Assembly: GCA_026168455.1 (NCBI GenBank)
Contig: CM047429.1
Coordinates: 124,001-188,000 of the forward strand
Reading direction: 5' to 3'
Origin: Theocolax elegans
Taxonomy: Eukaryota > Arthropoda > Insecta > Hymenoptera > Cerocephalidae
Length of the DNA: 64,000 nucleotides
Positions 24,563 through 39,119 of the stretch are shown one piece after another. A program made the position numbers and the translations under genes. The first letter of the stretch is position 1. Each line of letters opens with the position of its first letter. The notes beneath the pieces are model-generated. The model was given only the letters and a program-made list of their open reading frames with translations, was not told where the DNA came from and ran no database searches.

Positions 24563-25211
24563 TCCACTGGCACTCGGAAGGCGCGCATTACAAATACTTA
24601 ATTACCATATCGGTAACCCAGTCGGTGCTGCCGCCCCGTGCCTACCGGCTATGTAATTAATACTAACTATTCCCGACACACTCATACACAATTAAAATTT
24701 AATTCATGTCCTCCGCTATTTACAACTATATACATACTTTAAAATTATTACGAATCGCCCCAACTCTACCGACGGATTTCCATATTTTTCTTCCTTTAAT
24801 CAACAACGCTATCTAGCTAAATTAATTAATATAATATTAATACGTGCGCGCTATATATATATATCTATATATATTCTAGTATGCCGCGGTATACCGTATA
24901 AATTAGGTATACCGCGACTCCTACTCTACTCGCGCTCCCCTCGCTCCGCGCGCTCCCACCCATTATCCCACTACGGTCGCTCACTCGAGCATCTTCGCGC
25001 GCGCAACACTCTCGCTGCTCGAGTGATTCCCCCTTCCCGCGCACCTCGCCTAGTGCCGCACGAGCGTCGCCGTCGGTGCCGCGTTCCCCGGTATACGGGT
25101 GTAAGGTGGGGGGAGCACCCTGGCTCTCCCGACTACTAGCACGCAGTTCGGGCGTGCGCGCACCCGTGGGCCATCTCAGCCGTCGTCGTCTGCTGAGCAC
25201 GTGTGACGGTT

Positions 25212-25235
25212 GAGGTTAGGACGCCGCCTAACCTC
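25212..25235. other. Perfect 9-bp stem, 6-nt loop hairpin
   Basis: gaggttagg (25212-25220) and cctaacctc (25227-25235) are exact inverted copies. Confidence 0.7.
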
Positions 25236-25266
25236 CCGTCTTGTTGACATCAGCATCGGATTCGCC

Positions 25267-25312
25267 AGGTATCGTGAGACGACCTGGGCTCGGTCCTTGG
25301 CTCACGATACCT
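25267..25312. other. 12-bp inverted repeat with 22-nt spacer
   Basis: aggtatcgtgag (25267-25278) and ctcacgatacct (25301-25312) pair perfectly. Confidence 0.7.
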
Positions 25313-25510
25313 CTCGGCCGGGGTCTCGGTCGTAGTCCGCGTACTACCGTCGGGTATCGGTCGCGTCGTTCGTCGGCTCCGTGCTAAAACATACCCATAC
25401 CGTGGGTATCAGTGTTTATTTTTAAAAGTGCATCGGTGCACTTCGGTCCGCCTGGGAGGGATTCGCTACCTGCGACGCGATCGCGAGCTATAATAAAGTT
25501 AACAGTTATG

Positions 25511-25546
25511 CATGCACATGACTTGTAAATACAAGCCATGTGCATG
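25511..25546. other. 17-bp near-perfect hairpin near the element end
   Basis: Arms at 25511-25527 and 25530-25546 (catgcacatg...catgtgcatg) pair with one mismatch around a 2-nt loop. A second palindrome (cgttgta/tacaacg) lies at about 25555-25571, next to the element terminus. Confidence 0.7.
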
Positions 25547-25576
25547 TACTTGTGCGTTGTATTTTACAACGTCACA

Positions 25577-25580
25577 ATTG
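25577..25580. repeat. Target duplication attg, right
   Basis: Matches 23614-23617; satellite sequence resumes here in register. Confidence 0.6.
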
Positions 25581-28500
25581 GAACTAGCTGCACCATCACT
25601 TTCACCTTCATGTAATTACGTGCTTAGCGACAACTGTACCAATTACGGGATTCCTACGGGATTTCGAGAATTATTAATGTACACTGAGCTATTTGGACTA
25701 GTGACCGATATCCCGGCATTTGTTGTAGATTTTTAAGACTTACCATTGAATATAAATAACTAGGGCATGTCTCTAGTTTTTCCGTCAATTTTGGTGGTAT
25801 TCGACGAATCGAACACCATCCACCCGATATTGGCACCAGCTGCACCATCACTTTCAACTTTATGTAATTTACTGTATGTTAGCGATAACTGCGCCAATTA
25901 CGGGATTCCTACGGGATTTCGAGAATTATTAATTTACACTGAGCTATTTGGACCAGTGGCAGATATTCCGGCATTTGATGTAGATTTTTAAGATGTTCCA
26001 TTGAATTTTAATAACTAGAGCATGTCTAGTTTTTTCGTCAATTTTGGTGGTATTCGACTAATCGAACACCATCCACCCGATATTGGCACCAGCTGCACCA
26101 TCACTTTCACCTTCATGTAATTACGTGTTTAGCGATAACTGTACCAATTACGGGATTCCTACGGGATTTCGAGAATTATTAATGTGCTCTGAGTTATTTG
26201 AACTAATTACCGATATTCGTCATTTTTAAGACGTTCCATTGAATTTTAATAACAGGAACTCTCTGGTTTTCTCTGGAATTTCTCTGGTTTTTTCGTCGGT
26301 TCTGGTGGTATTTGAGGATTCGAACACCATCCACCCGTTATTCTCACTAGCTACAAGATCGCTTTCAACTTTATGCAATTTACTGCGCGTTAGTGATAAC
26401 TGCACCAATTGCGGGATTCCTACGGGATTTCGAAAATTATTAATGTGCTTTGAATTATTTGCACAAGTTACCGATGCCCCGGCCTTTGTTGTAGATTTTT
26501 AAGAAGTTCCATTGAATTTTAATAACTAGGGCATGTCTCTAGTTTTTTCGTCAATGTTGGTGGTATTCGACTAATCGAACACCATCCACCCGTTATTCTC
26601 ACTAGCTACAAGATCGCTTTCATCTTTATGTATTTTACTATGTGCTAGTGATAGCTGCACCAAATATGGGATTCCTACGGCATTTCGGAATTTATTAATA
26701 AACATTCAGCTATTTTGACTAGTTACCGATGCCCCGTCATTTATTTGTAGATTATTTAGACGTTCCATGGTATTTTACTATCAAGAACATTTCTCTGGTT
26801 TTTTCGTAGATTTTGGTGGTATTTGAGGATTCGAACACCATCCACCCGTTATTCTCACTAGCTACAAGTTCGCTTTCAACTTTATGTAATTTACTGCGTG
26901 TTAGTGATAACTGCGCCAATTACGGGATTCCTGAGGAATTTCGAGAATTATTATTGTGCTTTGAATTATTTGGTCTAATTACCGATATCCCGGCATTTGT
27001 TGTAGATTTTTTAGACGTTCCATTGAATTTTAATAACTTGGGCATGTCTCTAGTTTTTTCGTCAATTTTGGTGGGATTCGACAATTCGAACACCATCCAC
27101 CCGTTATTCTCACTACCTATAAGATCGCTTTCAATTTCATGTAATTTACTCCGTGTTAGTGATAACTGCACCAATTACGGGATTCCTACAGGATTTCGAG
27201 AATTATTAGTGTGCTTTGAATTATTTGGAATTGGTACCGATATCCCGTCATTTGTTGTATATTTTTTAGACGTCCATTTAATTTTTAAACAAGAACATTT
27301 CTCTTGTTTTTCGGCAATTTCGATGATATTCAACGATTTGAACACCATCCACCCAATATTGGCACTAGCTGCACCATCACTTTCACCTTCATGTAATTAC
27401 GTGCTTAGCGACAACTGTACCAATTACGGGATTCCTACGGGATTTCGAGTATTATTAATGTGCTTTGAATTATTTGGACCAGATACCAATATCCCGGCAT
27501 TTGTTGTAGATTTTTAAGACTTTCCATTGAATATAAATAACTAGGGCATGTCTCTAGTTTTTCCGTCAATTTTGGTGGTATTCGACGAATCGAACACCAT
27601 CCACCCGATATTGGCACCAGCTGCACCATCACTTTCAACTTTATGTAATTTACTGTGTGTTAGTGATAACTGCACCAATTACGGGATTCCTACGGGATTT
27701 CGAGAATTATTAATTTACACTGAGCTATTTGGACCAGTGGCAGATATTCCGGCATTTGATGTAGATTTTTAAGATGTTCCATTGAATTTTAATAACTAGA
27801 GCATGTCTAGTTTTTTCGTCAATTTTGGTGGTATTCGACTAATCGAACACCATCCACCCGATATTGGCACCAGCTGCACCATCACTTTCACCTTCATGTA
27901 ATTACGTGCTTAGCGATAACTGTACCAATTACGGGATTCCTACGGGATTTCGAGAATTATTAATGTGTTCTGAGTTATTTGAACTAATTACCGATATTCG
28001 TCATTTGTTGTAGATTTTTAAGACGTTCCATTGAATTTTAATAACAGGAACTCTCTGGTTTTCTCTGGAATTTCTCTGGTTTTTTCGTCGGTTCTGGTGG
28101 TATTTGAGGATTCGAACACCATCCACCCGTTATTCTCACTAGCTACAAGATCTCTTTCAACTTTATGAAATTTACTGGGTGTTAGTGATAACTATACCAA
28201 TTATGGGATTCCTACGGGTTTTCGAAAATTATTAATGTGCTGTGAATTATGTGGACTAGTTACCGATATCCCGTCATTTGTTATAGATTTTTAAGAAGTT
28301 CCATTGAATTTTAATAACTAGGGCATGTCTAGTTTTTTAGTCAATTTAGGTGGAGTTCGACGATTCGAACACCATCCACCCGATATTGGCACATGCTGCA
28401 CGATCGCTTTCAACTTTATGCAATTTACTGCGTGTTAGTGATAACTGCACCAATTACGGGATTCCTACGGGATTTCGAAAATTATTAATGTGCTTTGAAT

Positions 28501-29049
28501 TATTTGCACAAGTTACCGATGCCCGGCCTTTGTTGTAGATTTTTAAGAAGTTCCATTGAATTTTAATAACTAGGGCATGTCTCTAGTTTTTTCGTCAATG
28601 TTGATGGTATTTGACGATTCGAACACCATCCACCCGTTATTCTCACTAGCTACAAGATCGCTTTCATCTTTATGTAATTTACTGCGTGTTAGTGATAACT
28701 GCACCAATTACGGGATTCCTACGGGATTTCGAGAATTATTAATGTACACTGAGCTATTTGGACCAGTGACCGATGCCCCGGCCTTTATTGTAGATTTTTA
28801 AGAAGTTCCATTGAATTTTAATAACTAGGGCATGTCTCTAGTTTTTTCGTCAATGTTGGTGGTATTCGACTAATCGAACACCATCCACCCGTTATTCTCA
28901 CTAGCTACAAGATCGCTTTCATCTTTATGTAATTTACTGCGTGTTAGTGATAACTGCACCAATTACGGGATTCCTACGGGATTTCGAGAATTATTAATGT
29001 ACACTGAGCTATTTGGACTAGTTACCGATATCCCGGCATTTGTTGTAGA

Positions 29050-32000
29050 TTTTTAAGACTTTCCATTGAATTTTAATAACTAGGGCATGTCTTTAGTTTT
29101 TTCGTCAATGTTGATGGTATTTGACGATTCGAACACCATCCACCCGTTATTCTCACTAGCTACAAGATCGCTTTCATCTTTATGTATTTTACTATGTGCT
29201 AGTGGTAGCTGCACCAATTACAGGATTCGTACGGCATTTCGGAATTTATTAATGAACATTCAGCTATTTTGACTAGTTACCGATGCCCCGTCATTTGTTT
29301 GTAGATTTTTTAGACGTTCCATGGTATTTTACTAACAAGAACATTTCTCTGGTTTTTTCGTCGATTTTGGTGGTATTTGAGGATTCGAACACCATCCACC
29401 CGTTATTCTCACTAGCTACAAGATCGCTTTCAACTTTATGTAATTTACTGCGTGTTAGTGATAACTGCACCAATTACGGGATTCCTACGGGATTTCGAAA
29501 ATTATTAATGTGCTTTGAATTATTTGGACTAGTTACCGATATCCCGGCATTTGTTGTAGATTTTTAAGAAGTTCCATTGAATTTTAATAATTAGGGCATG
29601 TCTCCAGTTTTTTCGTCAATGTTGGTGGTATTCGACTAATCGAACACCATCCACCCGTTATTCTCACTAGCTACAAGATCGCTTTCATCTTTATGTAATT
29701 TACTGCGTGTTAGTGATAACTGCACCAATTACGGGATTCCTACGGGATTTCGAGAATTATTAATGTACACTGAGCTATTTGGACCAGTGACCGATGCCCC
29801 GGCCTTTGTTGTAGATTTTTAAGAAGTTCCATTGAATTTTAATAACTAGGGCATGTCTCTAGTTTTTTCGTCAATGTTGGTGGTATTCGACTAATCGAAC
29901 ACCATCCACCCGTTATTCTCACTAGCTACAAGATCGCTTTCATCTTTATGTAATTTACTGCGTGTTAGTGATAACTGCACCAATTACGGGATTCCTACGG
30001 AATTTCGAGAATTATTAATGTACACTGAGCTATTTGGACTAGTGACCGATATCCCGGCATTTGTTGTAGATTTTTAAGACATTCCATTGAATATAAATAA
30101 CTAGGGCATGACTAGCTTTTTAGTAAATTTAGGTGGAGTTCGACGATTCGAACACCATCCACCCGATATTGGCACCAGCTGCACCATCACTTTCACCTTC
30201 ATGTAATTACGTGCTTAGCGATAACTGTACCAATTACGTGATTCCTACGGGATTTCGAGAATTGTTAATGTGCTTTGAATTATTTGGACTAGTTACTGAT
30301 ATCCCGGCCTTTGTTGTAGATTTTTAAGAAGTTCCATTGAATTTTAATAACTAGGGCATGTCTCTAGTTTTTTCGTCAATTTTAGTGGTATTCCACGATT
30401 CGAACACCATCCACCCGATATTGGCACCAGCTGCACCATCACTTTCACCTTCATGTAATTACGTGCTTAGCGTTAACTGCACCAATTACGGGATTCCTAC
30501 GGGATTTCGAGAATTATTAATGTACACTGAGCTATTTGGACTAGTTACCGATATCCCGGCATTTGTTGTAGATTTTTAAGACTTTCCATTGAATTTTAAT
30601 AACTAGGGCATGTCTTTAGTTTTTTCGTCAATGTTGATGGTATTTGACGATTCGAACACCATCCACCCGTTATTCTCACTAGCTACAAGATCGCTTTCAT
30701 CTTTATGTATTTTACTATGTGCTAGTGGTAGCTGCACCAATTACAGGATTCGTACGGCATTTCGGAATTTATTAATGAACATTCAGCTATTTTGACTAGT
30801 TACCGATGCCCCGTCATTTGTTTGTAGATTTTTTAGACGTTCCATGGTATTTTACTAACAAGAACATTTCTCTGGTTTTTTCGTCGATTTTGGTGGTATT
30901 TGAGGATTCGAACACCATCCACCCGTTATTCTCACTAGCTACAAGATCGCTTTCAACTTTATGTAATTTACTGCGTGTTAGTGATAACTGCACCAATTAC
31001 GGGATTCCTACGGGATTTCGAAAATTATTAATGTGCTTTGAATTATTTGGACTAGTTACCGATATCCCGGCATTTGTTGTAGATTTTTAAGAAGTTCCAT
31101 TGAATTTTAATAATTAGGGCATGTCTCCAGTTTTTTCGTCAATGTTGGTGGTATTCGACTAATCGAACACCATCCACCCGTTATTCTCACTAGCTACAAG
31201 ATCGCTTTCATCTTTATGTAATTTACTGCGTGTTAGTGATAACTGCACCAATTACGGGATTCCTACGGGATTTCGAGAATTATTAATGTACACTGAGCTA
31301 TTTGGACCAGTGACCGATGCCCCGGCCTTTGTTGTAGATTTTTAAGAAGTTCCATTGAATTTTAATAACTAGGGCATGTCTCTAGTTTTTTCGTCAATGT
31401 TGGTGGTATTCGACTAATCGAACACCATCCACCCGTTATTCTCACTAGCTACAAGATCGCTTTCATCTTTATGTAATTTACTGCGTGTTAGTGATAACTG
31501 CACCAATTACGGGATTCCTACGGAATTTCGAGAATTATTAATGTACACTGAGCTATTTGGACTAGTGACCGATATCCCGGCATTTGTTGTAGATTTTTAA
31601 GACATTCCATTGAATATAAATAACTAGGGCATGACTCTAGTTTTTCCGTCAATTTTGGTGGTATACGACGATTCGAACACCATCCACCCGTTATTCTCAC
31701 TAGCTACAAGATCGCTTTCATCTTTATGTAATTTACTGCGTGTTAGTGATAACTGCACCAATTACGGGATTCCTACGGGATTTCGAGAATTATTAATGTA
31801 CACTGAGCTATTTGGACCAGTGACCGATGCCCCGGCCTTTGTTGTAGATTTTTAAGAAGTTCCATTGAATTTTAATAACTAGGGCATGTCTCTAGTTTTT
31901 TCGTCAAGGTTGGTGGTATTCGACTAATCGAACACCATCCACCCGTTATTCTCACTAGCTACAAGATCGCTTTCATCTTTATGTAATTTACTGCTTGTTA

Positions 32001-35000
32001 GTGATAACTGCACCAATTACGGGATTCCTACGGAATTTCGAGAATTATTAATGTACACTGAGCTATTTGGACTAGTGACCGATATCCCGGCATTTGTTGT
32101 AGATTTTTAAGACTTTCCATTGAATATAAATAACTAGGGCATGACTCTAGTTTTTCCGTCAATTTTGGTGGTATACGACGATTCGAACACCATCCACCCG
32201 TTATTCTCACTAGCTACAAGATCGCTTTCATCTTTATGTAATTTACTGCGTGTTAGTGATAACTGCACCAATTACGGGATTCCTACGGGATTTCGAGAAT
32301 TATTAATGTACACTGAGCTATTTGGACCAGTGACCGATGCCCCGGCCTTTGTTGTAGATTTTTAAGAAGTTCCATTGAATTTTAATAACTAGGGCATGTC
32401 TCTAGTTTTTTCGTCAAGGTTGGTGGTATTCGACTAATCGAACACCATCCACCCGTTATTCTCACTAGCTACAAGATCGCTTTCATCTTTATGTAATTTA
32501 CTGCTTGTTAGTGATAACTGCACCAATTACGGGATTCCTACGGAATTTCGAGAATTATTAATGTACACTGAGCTATTTGGACTAGTGACCGATATCCCGG
32601 CATTTGTTGTAGATTTTTAAGACTTTCCATTGAATATAAATAACTAGGGCATGACTCTAGTTTTTCCGTCAATTTTGGTGGTATACGACGATTCGAACAC
32701 CATCCACCCGTTATTCTCACTAGCTACAAGATCGCTTTCATCTTTATGTAATTTACTGCGTGTTAGTGATAACTGCACCAATTACGGGATTCCTACGGGA
32801 TTTCGAGAATTATTAATGTACACTGAGCTATTTGGACCAGTGACCGATGCCCCGGCCTTTGTTGTAGATTTTTAAGAAGTTCCATTGAATTTTAATAACT
32901 AGGGCATGTCTCTAGTTTTTTCGTCAATGTTGGTGGTATTCGACTAATCGAACACCATTCACCCGTTATTCTCTCTAGCTACAAGATCGCTTTCATCTTT
33001 ATGTAATTTACTGCGTGTTAGTGATAACTGCAACAATTACGGGATTCCTACGGGATTTCGAGAATTGTTAATGTGCTTTGAATTATTTGGACTAGTTATC
33101 GATATCCCGGCCTTTGTTGTAGATTTTTAAGAAGTTCCATTGAATTTTAATAACTAGGGCATGTCTCTAGTTTTTTCGTCAATTTTAGTGGTATTCCACG
33201 ATTCGAACACCATCCACCCGATATTGGCACCAGCTGCACCATTACTTTCACCTTCATGTAATTACGTGCTTAGCGTTAACTGTACCAATTACGGGATTCC
33301 TACGGGATCTCGAGAATTATTAATGTACACTGAGCTATTTGAACTAGTGACCGATATCCCGGCATTTGTTGTAGATTTTTAAGACTTTCCATTGAATTTT
33401 AATAACTAGAGCATGTCTAGTTTTTTCGTCAATTTTGGTGGTATTCGACTAATCGAACACCATCCACCCGATATTGGCACCAGCTGCACCATCACTTTCA
33501 CCTTCATGTAATTACGTGCTTAGCGATAACTGTACCAATTACGGGATTCCTACGAGATTTCGAGAATTATTAATGTGCTCTGAGTTATTTGGACTAGTTA
33601 TCGATATCCCGGCCTTTGTTGTAGATTTTTAAGAAGTTCCATTGAATTTTAATAACTAGGGCTTGTCTCTAGTTTTTTCGTCAATTTTAGTGGTATTCCA
33701 CGATTCGAACACCATCCACCCGATATTGGCACCAGCTGCACCATCACTTTCACCTTCATGTAATTACGTGCTTATCGATAACTGTACCAATTACGGGATT
33801 CCTACGGTATTTCGAGAATTATTTATGTACACTGAGCTATTTGGACTAGTGACCAATATCCCGGCATTTGTTGTAGATTTTGAGACTTTCCATTGAATTT
33901 TATTAACTAGGGCATGTCTCTAGTTTTTTCGACAATTTTGGTGGTACTTGTGGATACGAACACCTTCCACCAGTTATTCTCACAAGCTACGAGATCGCCT
34001 TCAACTTTATGTAATTTACTGCGTATTAGTGATAACTGCACCAATTACGGGATTCCAACGGGATTTCGAGAATTAATAATGTGCTTTGAATTATTTGGAC
34101 TAGTTACCAAAATCCCGTCATTTGTTATAGATTTTTAAGAAGTTCCATTGAATTTTAATAACTAGGGCATGTCTAGCTTTTTAGTAAATTTAGGTGGAGT
34201 TCGACGATTCGAACACCATCCACCCGATATTGGCACCAGCTGCACCATCACTTTCACCTTCATGTAATTACGTGCTTAGCGATAACTGTACCAATTACGT
34301 GATTCCTACGGGATTTCGAGAATTGTTAATGTGCTTTGAATTATTTGGACTAGTTACTGATATCCCGGCCTTTGTTGTAGATTTTTAAGAAGTTCCATTG
34401 AATTTTAATAACTAGGGCATGTCTCTAGTTTTTTCGTCAATTTTAGTGGTATTCCACGATTCGAACACCATCCACCCGATATTGGCACCAGCTGCACCAT
34501 CACTTTCACCTTCATGTAATTACGTGCTTAGCGTTAACTGCACCAATTACGGGATTCCTACGGGATTTCGAGAATTATTAATGTACACTGAGCTATTTGG
34601 ACTAGTTACCGATATCCCGGCATTTGTTGTAGATTTTTAAGACTTTCCATTGAATTTTAATAACTAGGGCATGTCTTTAGTTTTTTCGTCAATGTTGATG
34701 GTATTTGACGATTCGAACACCATCCACCCGTTATTCTCACTAGCTACAAGATCGCTTTCATCTTTATGTATTTTACTATGTGCTAGTGGTAGCTGCACCA
34801 ATTACAGGATTCGTACGGCATTTCGGAATTTATTAATGAACATTCAGCTATTTTGACTAGTTACCGATGCCCCGTCATTTGTTTGTAGATTTTTTAGACG
34901 TTCCATGGTATTTTACTAACAAGAACATTTCTCTGGTTTTTTCGTCGATTTTGGTGGTATTTGAGGATTCGAACACCATCCACCCGTTATTCTCACTAGC

Positions 35001-36960
35001 TACAAGATCGCTTTCAACTTTATGTAATTTACTGCGTGTTAGTGATAACTGCACCAATTACGGGATTCCTACGGGATTTCGAAAATTATTAATGTGCTAT
35101 GAATTATTTGGACTAGTTACCGATATCCCGGCATTTGTTGTAGATTTTTAAGAAGTTCCATTGAATTTTAATAATTAGGGCATGTCTCCAGTTTTTTCGT
35201 CAATGTTGGTGGTATTCGACTAATCGAACACCATCCACCCGTTATTCTCACTAGCTACAAGATCGCTTTCATCTTTATGTAATTTACTGCGTGTTAGTGA
35301 TAACTGCACCAATTACGGGATTCCTACGGGATTTCGAGAATTATTAATGTACACTGAGCTATTTGGACCAGTGACCGATGCCCCGGCCTTGTTGTAGATT
35401 TTTAAGAAGTTCCATTGAATTTTAATAACTAGGGCATGTCTCTAGTTTTTTCGTCAATGTTGGTGGTATTCGACTAATCGAACACCATCCACCCGTTATT
35501 CTCACTAGCTACAAGATCGCTTTCATCTTTATGTAATTTACTGCGTGTTAGTGATAACTGCACCAATTACGGGATTCCTACGGAATTTCGAGAATTATTA
35601 ATGTACACTGAGCTATTTGGACTAGTGACCGATATCCCGGCATTTGTTGTAGATTTTTAAGACATTCCATTGAATATAAATAACTAGGCAATGACTCTAG
35701 TTTTTCCGTCAATTTTGGTGGTATACGACGATTCGAACACCATCCACCCGTTATTCTCACTAGCTACAAGATCGCTTTCATCTTTATGTAATTTACTGCG
35801 TGTTAGTGATAACTGCACCAATTACGGGATTCCTACGGGATTTCGAGAATTATTAATGTACACTGAGCTATTTGGACCAGTGACCGATGCCCCGGCCTTT
35901 GTTGTAGATTTTTAAGAAGTTCCATTGAATTTTAATAACTAGGGCATGTCTCTAGTTTTTTCGTCAAGGTTGGTGGTATTCGACTAATCGAACACCATCC
36001 ACCCGTTATTCTCACTAGCTACAAGATCGCTTTCATCTTTATGTAATTTACTGCTTGTTAGTGATAACTGCACCAATTACGGGATTCCTACGGAATTTCG
36101 AGAATTATTAATGTACACTGAGCTATTTGGACTAGTGACCGATATCCCGGCATTTGTTGTAGATTTTTAAGACTTTCCATTGAATATAAATAACTAGGGC
36201 ATGACTCTAGTTTTTCCGTCAATTTTGGTGGTATACGACGATTCGAACACCATCCACCCGTTATTCTCACTAGCTACAAGATCGCTTTCATCTTTATGTA
36301 ATTTACTGCGTGTTAGTGATAACTGCACCAATTACGGGATTCCTACGGGATTTCGAGAATTATTAATGTACACTGAGCTATTTGGACCAGTGACCGATGC
36401 CCCGGCCTTTGTTGTAGATTTTTAAGAAGTTCCATTGAATTTTAATAACTAGGGCATGTCTCTAGTTTTTTCGTCAAGGTTGGTGGTATTCGACTAATCG
36501 AACACCATCCACCCGTTATTCTCACTAGCTACAAGATCGCTTTCATCTTTATGTAATTTACTGCTTGTTAGTGATAACTGCACCAATTACGGGATTCCTA
36601 CGGAATTTCGAGAATTATTAATGTACACTGAGCTATTTGGACTAGTGACCGATATCCCGGCATTTGTTGTAGATTTTTAAGACTTTCCATTGAATATAAA
36701 TAACTAGGGCATGACTCTAGTTTTTCCGTCAATTTTGGTGGTATACGACGATTCGAACACCATCCACCCGTTATTCTCACTAGCTACAAGATCGCTTTCA
36801 TCTTTATGTAATTTACTGCGTGTTAGTGATAACTGCACCAATTACGGGATTCCTACGGGATTTCGAGAATTGTTAATGTGCTTTGAATTATTTGGACTAG
36901 TTATCGATATCTCGGCCTTTGTTGTAGATTTTTAAGAAGTTCCATTGAATTTAATAACGA
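29050..36960. repeat. ~4060-bp higher-order repeat pair with nested 510-bp and 1523-bp periods
   Basis: The block 30133-32875 recurs at 34194-36935 with offset 4060-4061. Inside each copy a dimer repeats every 510 bp (31631, 32141, 32651; and 35691, 36201, 36711). The 29087-30120 part also recurs at 30610 (offset 1523). Confidence 0.88.
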
Positions 36961-39119
36961 GGGCATGTCTCTAGTTTTTTTCGTCAATTTAGTGGTATTC
37001 CACGATTCGAACACCATCACCCGATTATTGGCACCAGCTGCACCATTACTTTCACCTTCATGTAATTACGTGCTTAGCGTTAACTGTACCAATTACGGGA
37101 TTCCTACGGGATCTCGAGAATTATTAATGTACACTGAGCTATTTGAACTAGTGACCGACTATCCCGGGATTGTTGTAGATTTTTAAGGCACCAGCTGCAC
37201 CATTACTTTCACCTTCATGTAATTACGTGCTTAGCGTTAACTGTACCAATTACGGGATTCCTACGGGATCTCGAGAATTATTAATGTACACTGAGCTATT
37301 TGAACTAGTGACCGATATCCCGGGATTGTTGTAGATTTTTAAGACTTTCCATTGAATTTTAATAACTAGGGCATGTCTCTAGTTTTTCGTCAATGTTGGT
37401 GGTATTTGACTAATCGAACACCATCCACCCGATATTGGCACCAGCTGCACCATCACTTTCACCTTCATGTAATTACGTGCTTAGCGATAACTGTATCAAT
37501 TACGGAATTCCTACGGGATTTCGAGAAATATTAATGTACACTGAGCTATTTGGACTAGTTATCGATATCCCGGCCTTTGTTGTAGATTTTTAAAAAGTTC
37601 CATTGAATTTTAATAACTAGGGCATGTCTCTAGTTTTTTCGTCAATTTTAGTGGTATTCCACGATTCGAACACCATCCACCCGATATTGGCACCAGCTGC
37701 ACCATTACTTTCACCTTCATGTAATTACGTGCTTAGCGTTAACTGTACCAATTACGGGATTCCTACGGGATCTCGAGAATTATTAATGTACACTGAGCTA
37801 TTTGAACTAGTGACCGATATCCCGGCATTTGTTGTAGATTTTTAAGACTTTCCATTGAATTTTAATAACTAGGGCATGTCTCTAGTTTTTTCGTCAATGT
37901 TGGTGCTATTCGACTAATCGAACACCATCCACCCGATATTGGCACCAGCTGCACCAACACTTTCACCTTCATGTAATTACGTGCTTAGCGATAACTGTAT
38001 CAATTACGGAATTCCTACGGGATTTCGAGAAATATTAATGTACACTGAGCTATTTGGACTAGTGACCGATATCCCGGCATTTGTTGTAGATTTTTAAGAC
38101 TTTCCATTGAATATAAATAACTAGGGCATGACTCTAGTTTTTCCGTCAATTTTGGTGGTATACGACGATTCGAACACCATCTACCCGATATTGGCCTACC
38201 AGCTGCACCATCACTTTCACCTTCATGTAATTACGTGCTTAGCGATAACTGTACCAATTACGGGATTCCTACGGGATTTCGAGAATTATTAATGTACACT
38301 GAGCTATTTGGACTAGTGACCGATATCCCGCCATTAGTTCTAGATTTTTAAGACTTTCCATTGAATTTTAATAACTAGGGCATGTCTCTAGTTTTTTCGT
38401 CAATGCTGGTGGTATTCGACTAATCGAACACCATCCACCCGATATTGGCACCAGCTGCACCATCACTTTCACCATCATGTAATTACGTGCTTAGCGACAA
38501 CTGTACCAATTACGGGATTCCTACGGGATTTCGAGAATTATTAATGTGCTTTGAATTATTTGGACTAGTGACCGATATCCCGGTATTTGTTGTAGATTTT
38601 TAAGACGTTCCATTGAATTTTAATAACTAGGGCATGTCTCTAGATTTTCGTCAATTTTGGTGGTATTCGACGATTCGAACACCATCCACCCCATATTGGC
38701 ACCAGCTGCACCATCTCTTTTACGTTCATGTAATTACGTGCTTAGCGCTAACTACCAGTTACGGGATTCCTACGGGATTTAGAGAATTATTAATTTACAC
38801 TGAGCTATTTGGACTAGTGACCGACATCCCGGCATTTGTTGTAGATTTTTAAGACTTTCCATTGAATATAAATAACTAGGGCATGACTCTAGTTTGTCCG
38901 TCAATTTTGGTGGTATTCGGCGATTCGAACACCATCCACCCGATATTGGCACCAGCTGCACCATCACTTTCACCTTCATGTAATTACGTTCTTAGCGATA
39001 ACTGTATCAATTACGGAATTCCTACGGGATTTCGAGAATTATTAATGTACAATGAGCTATTTGGACTAGTGACCGATATCCCGGTATTTGTTGTAGATTT
39101 TTAAGACTTTCCATTGAAT

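Larger units (their letters stand above)
23618..25576 (-). mobile_element. 1959-bp LTR-like element (probable solo LTR) in satellite
   Basis: The insert starts TGCGACGCT and ends GTCACA, giving TG...CA ends with a short imperfect inverted repeat (TGYGACG). It is flanked by attg at 23614-23617 and 25577-25580, a 4-bp target duplication. Removing it rejoins a satellite monomer matching 19290-19330. It carries no convincing coding sequence. Read on the minus strand, an AATAAA-like site lies near 23930 and a TATA-rich tract near 24860, consistent with an LTR in minus orientation, but orientation is an inference. The 24865-25480 part is unusually GC-rich. A non-autonomous (TRIM-like) element is the alternative. 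Confidence 0.65.

Noticed and set aside
24865..25200. 111-codon Arg/Gly/Ser-rich minus-strand frame
   Set aside because: Lies in the GC-rich, hairpin-rich part of the LTR-like element; composition alone explains the lack of stops.
26813..27517. 234-codon open frame in the satellite, and dozens of 60-158-codon frames like it
   Set aside because: They repeat with the satellite monomer on both strands, lack starts in a sensible context or any domain, and follow from a monomer length divisible by three.
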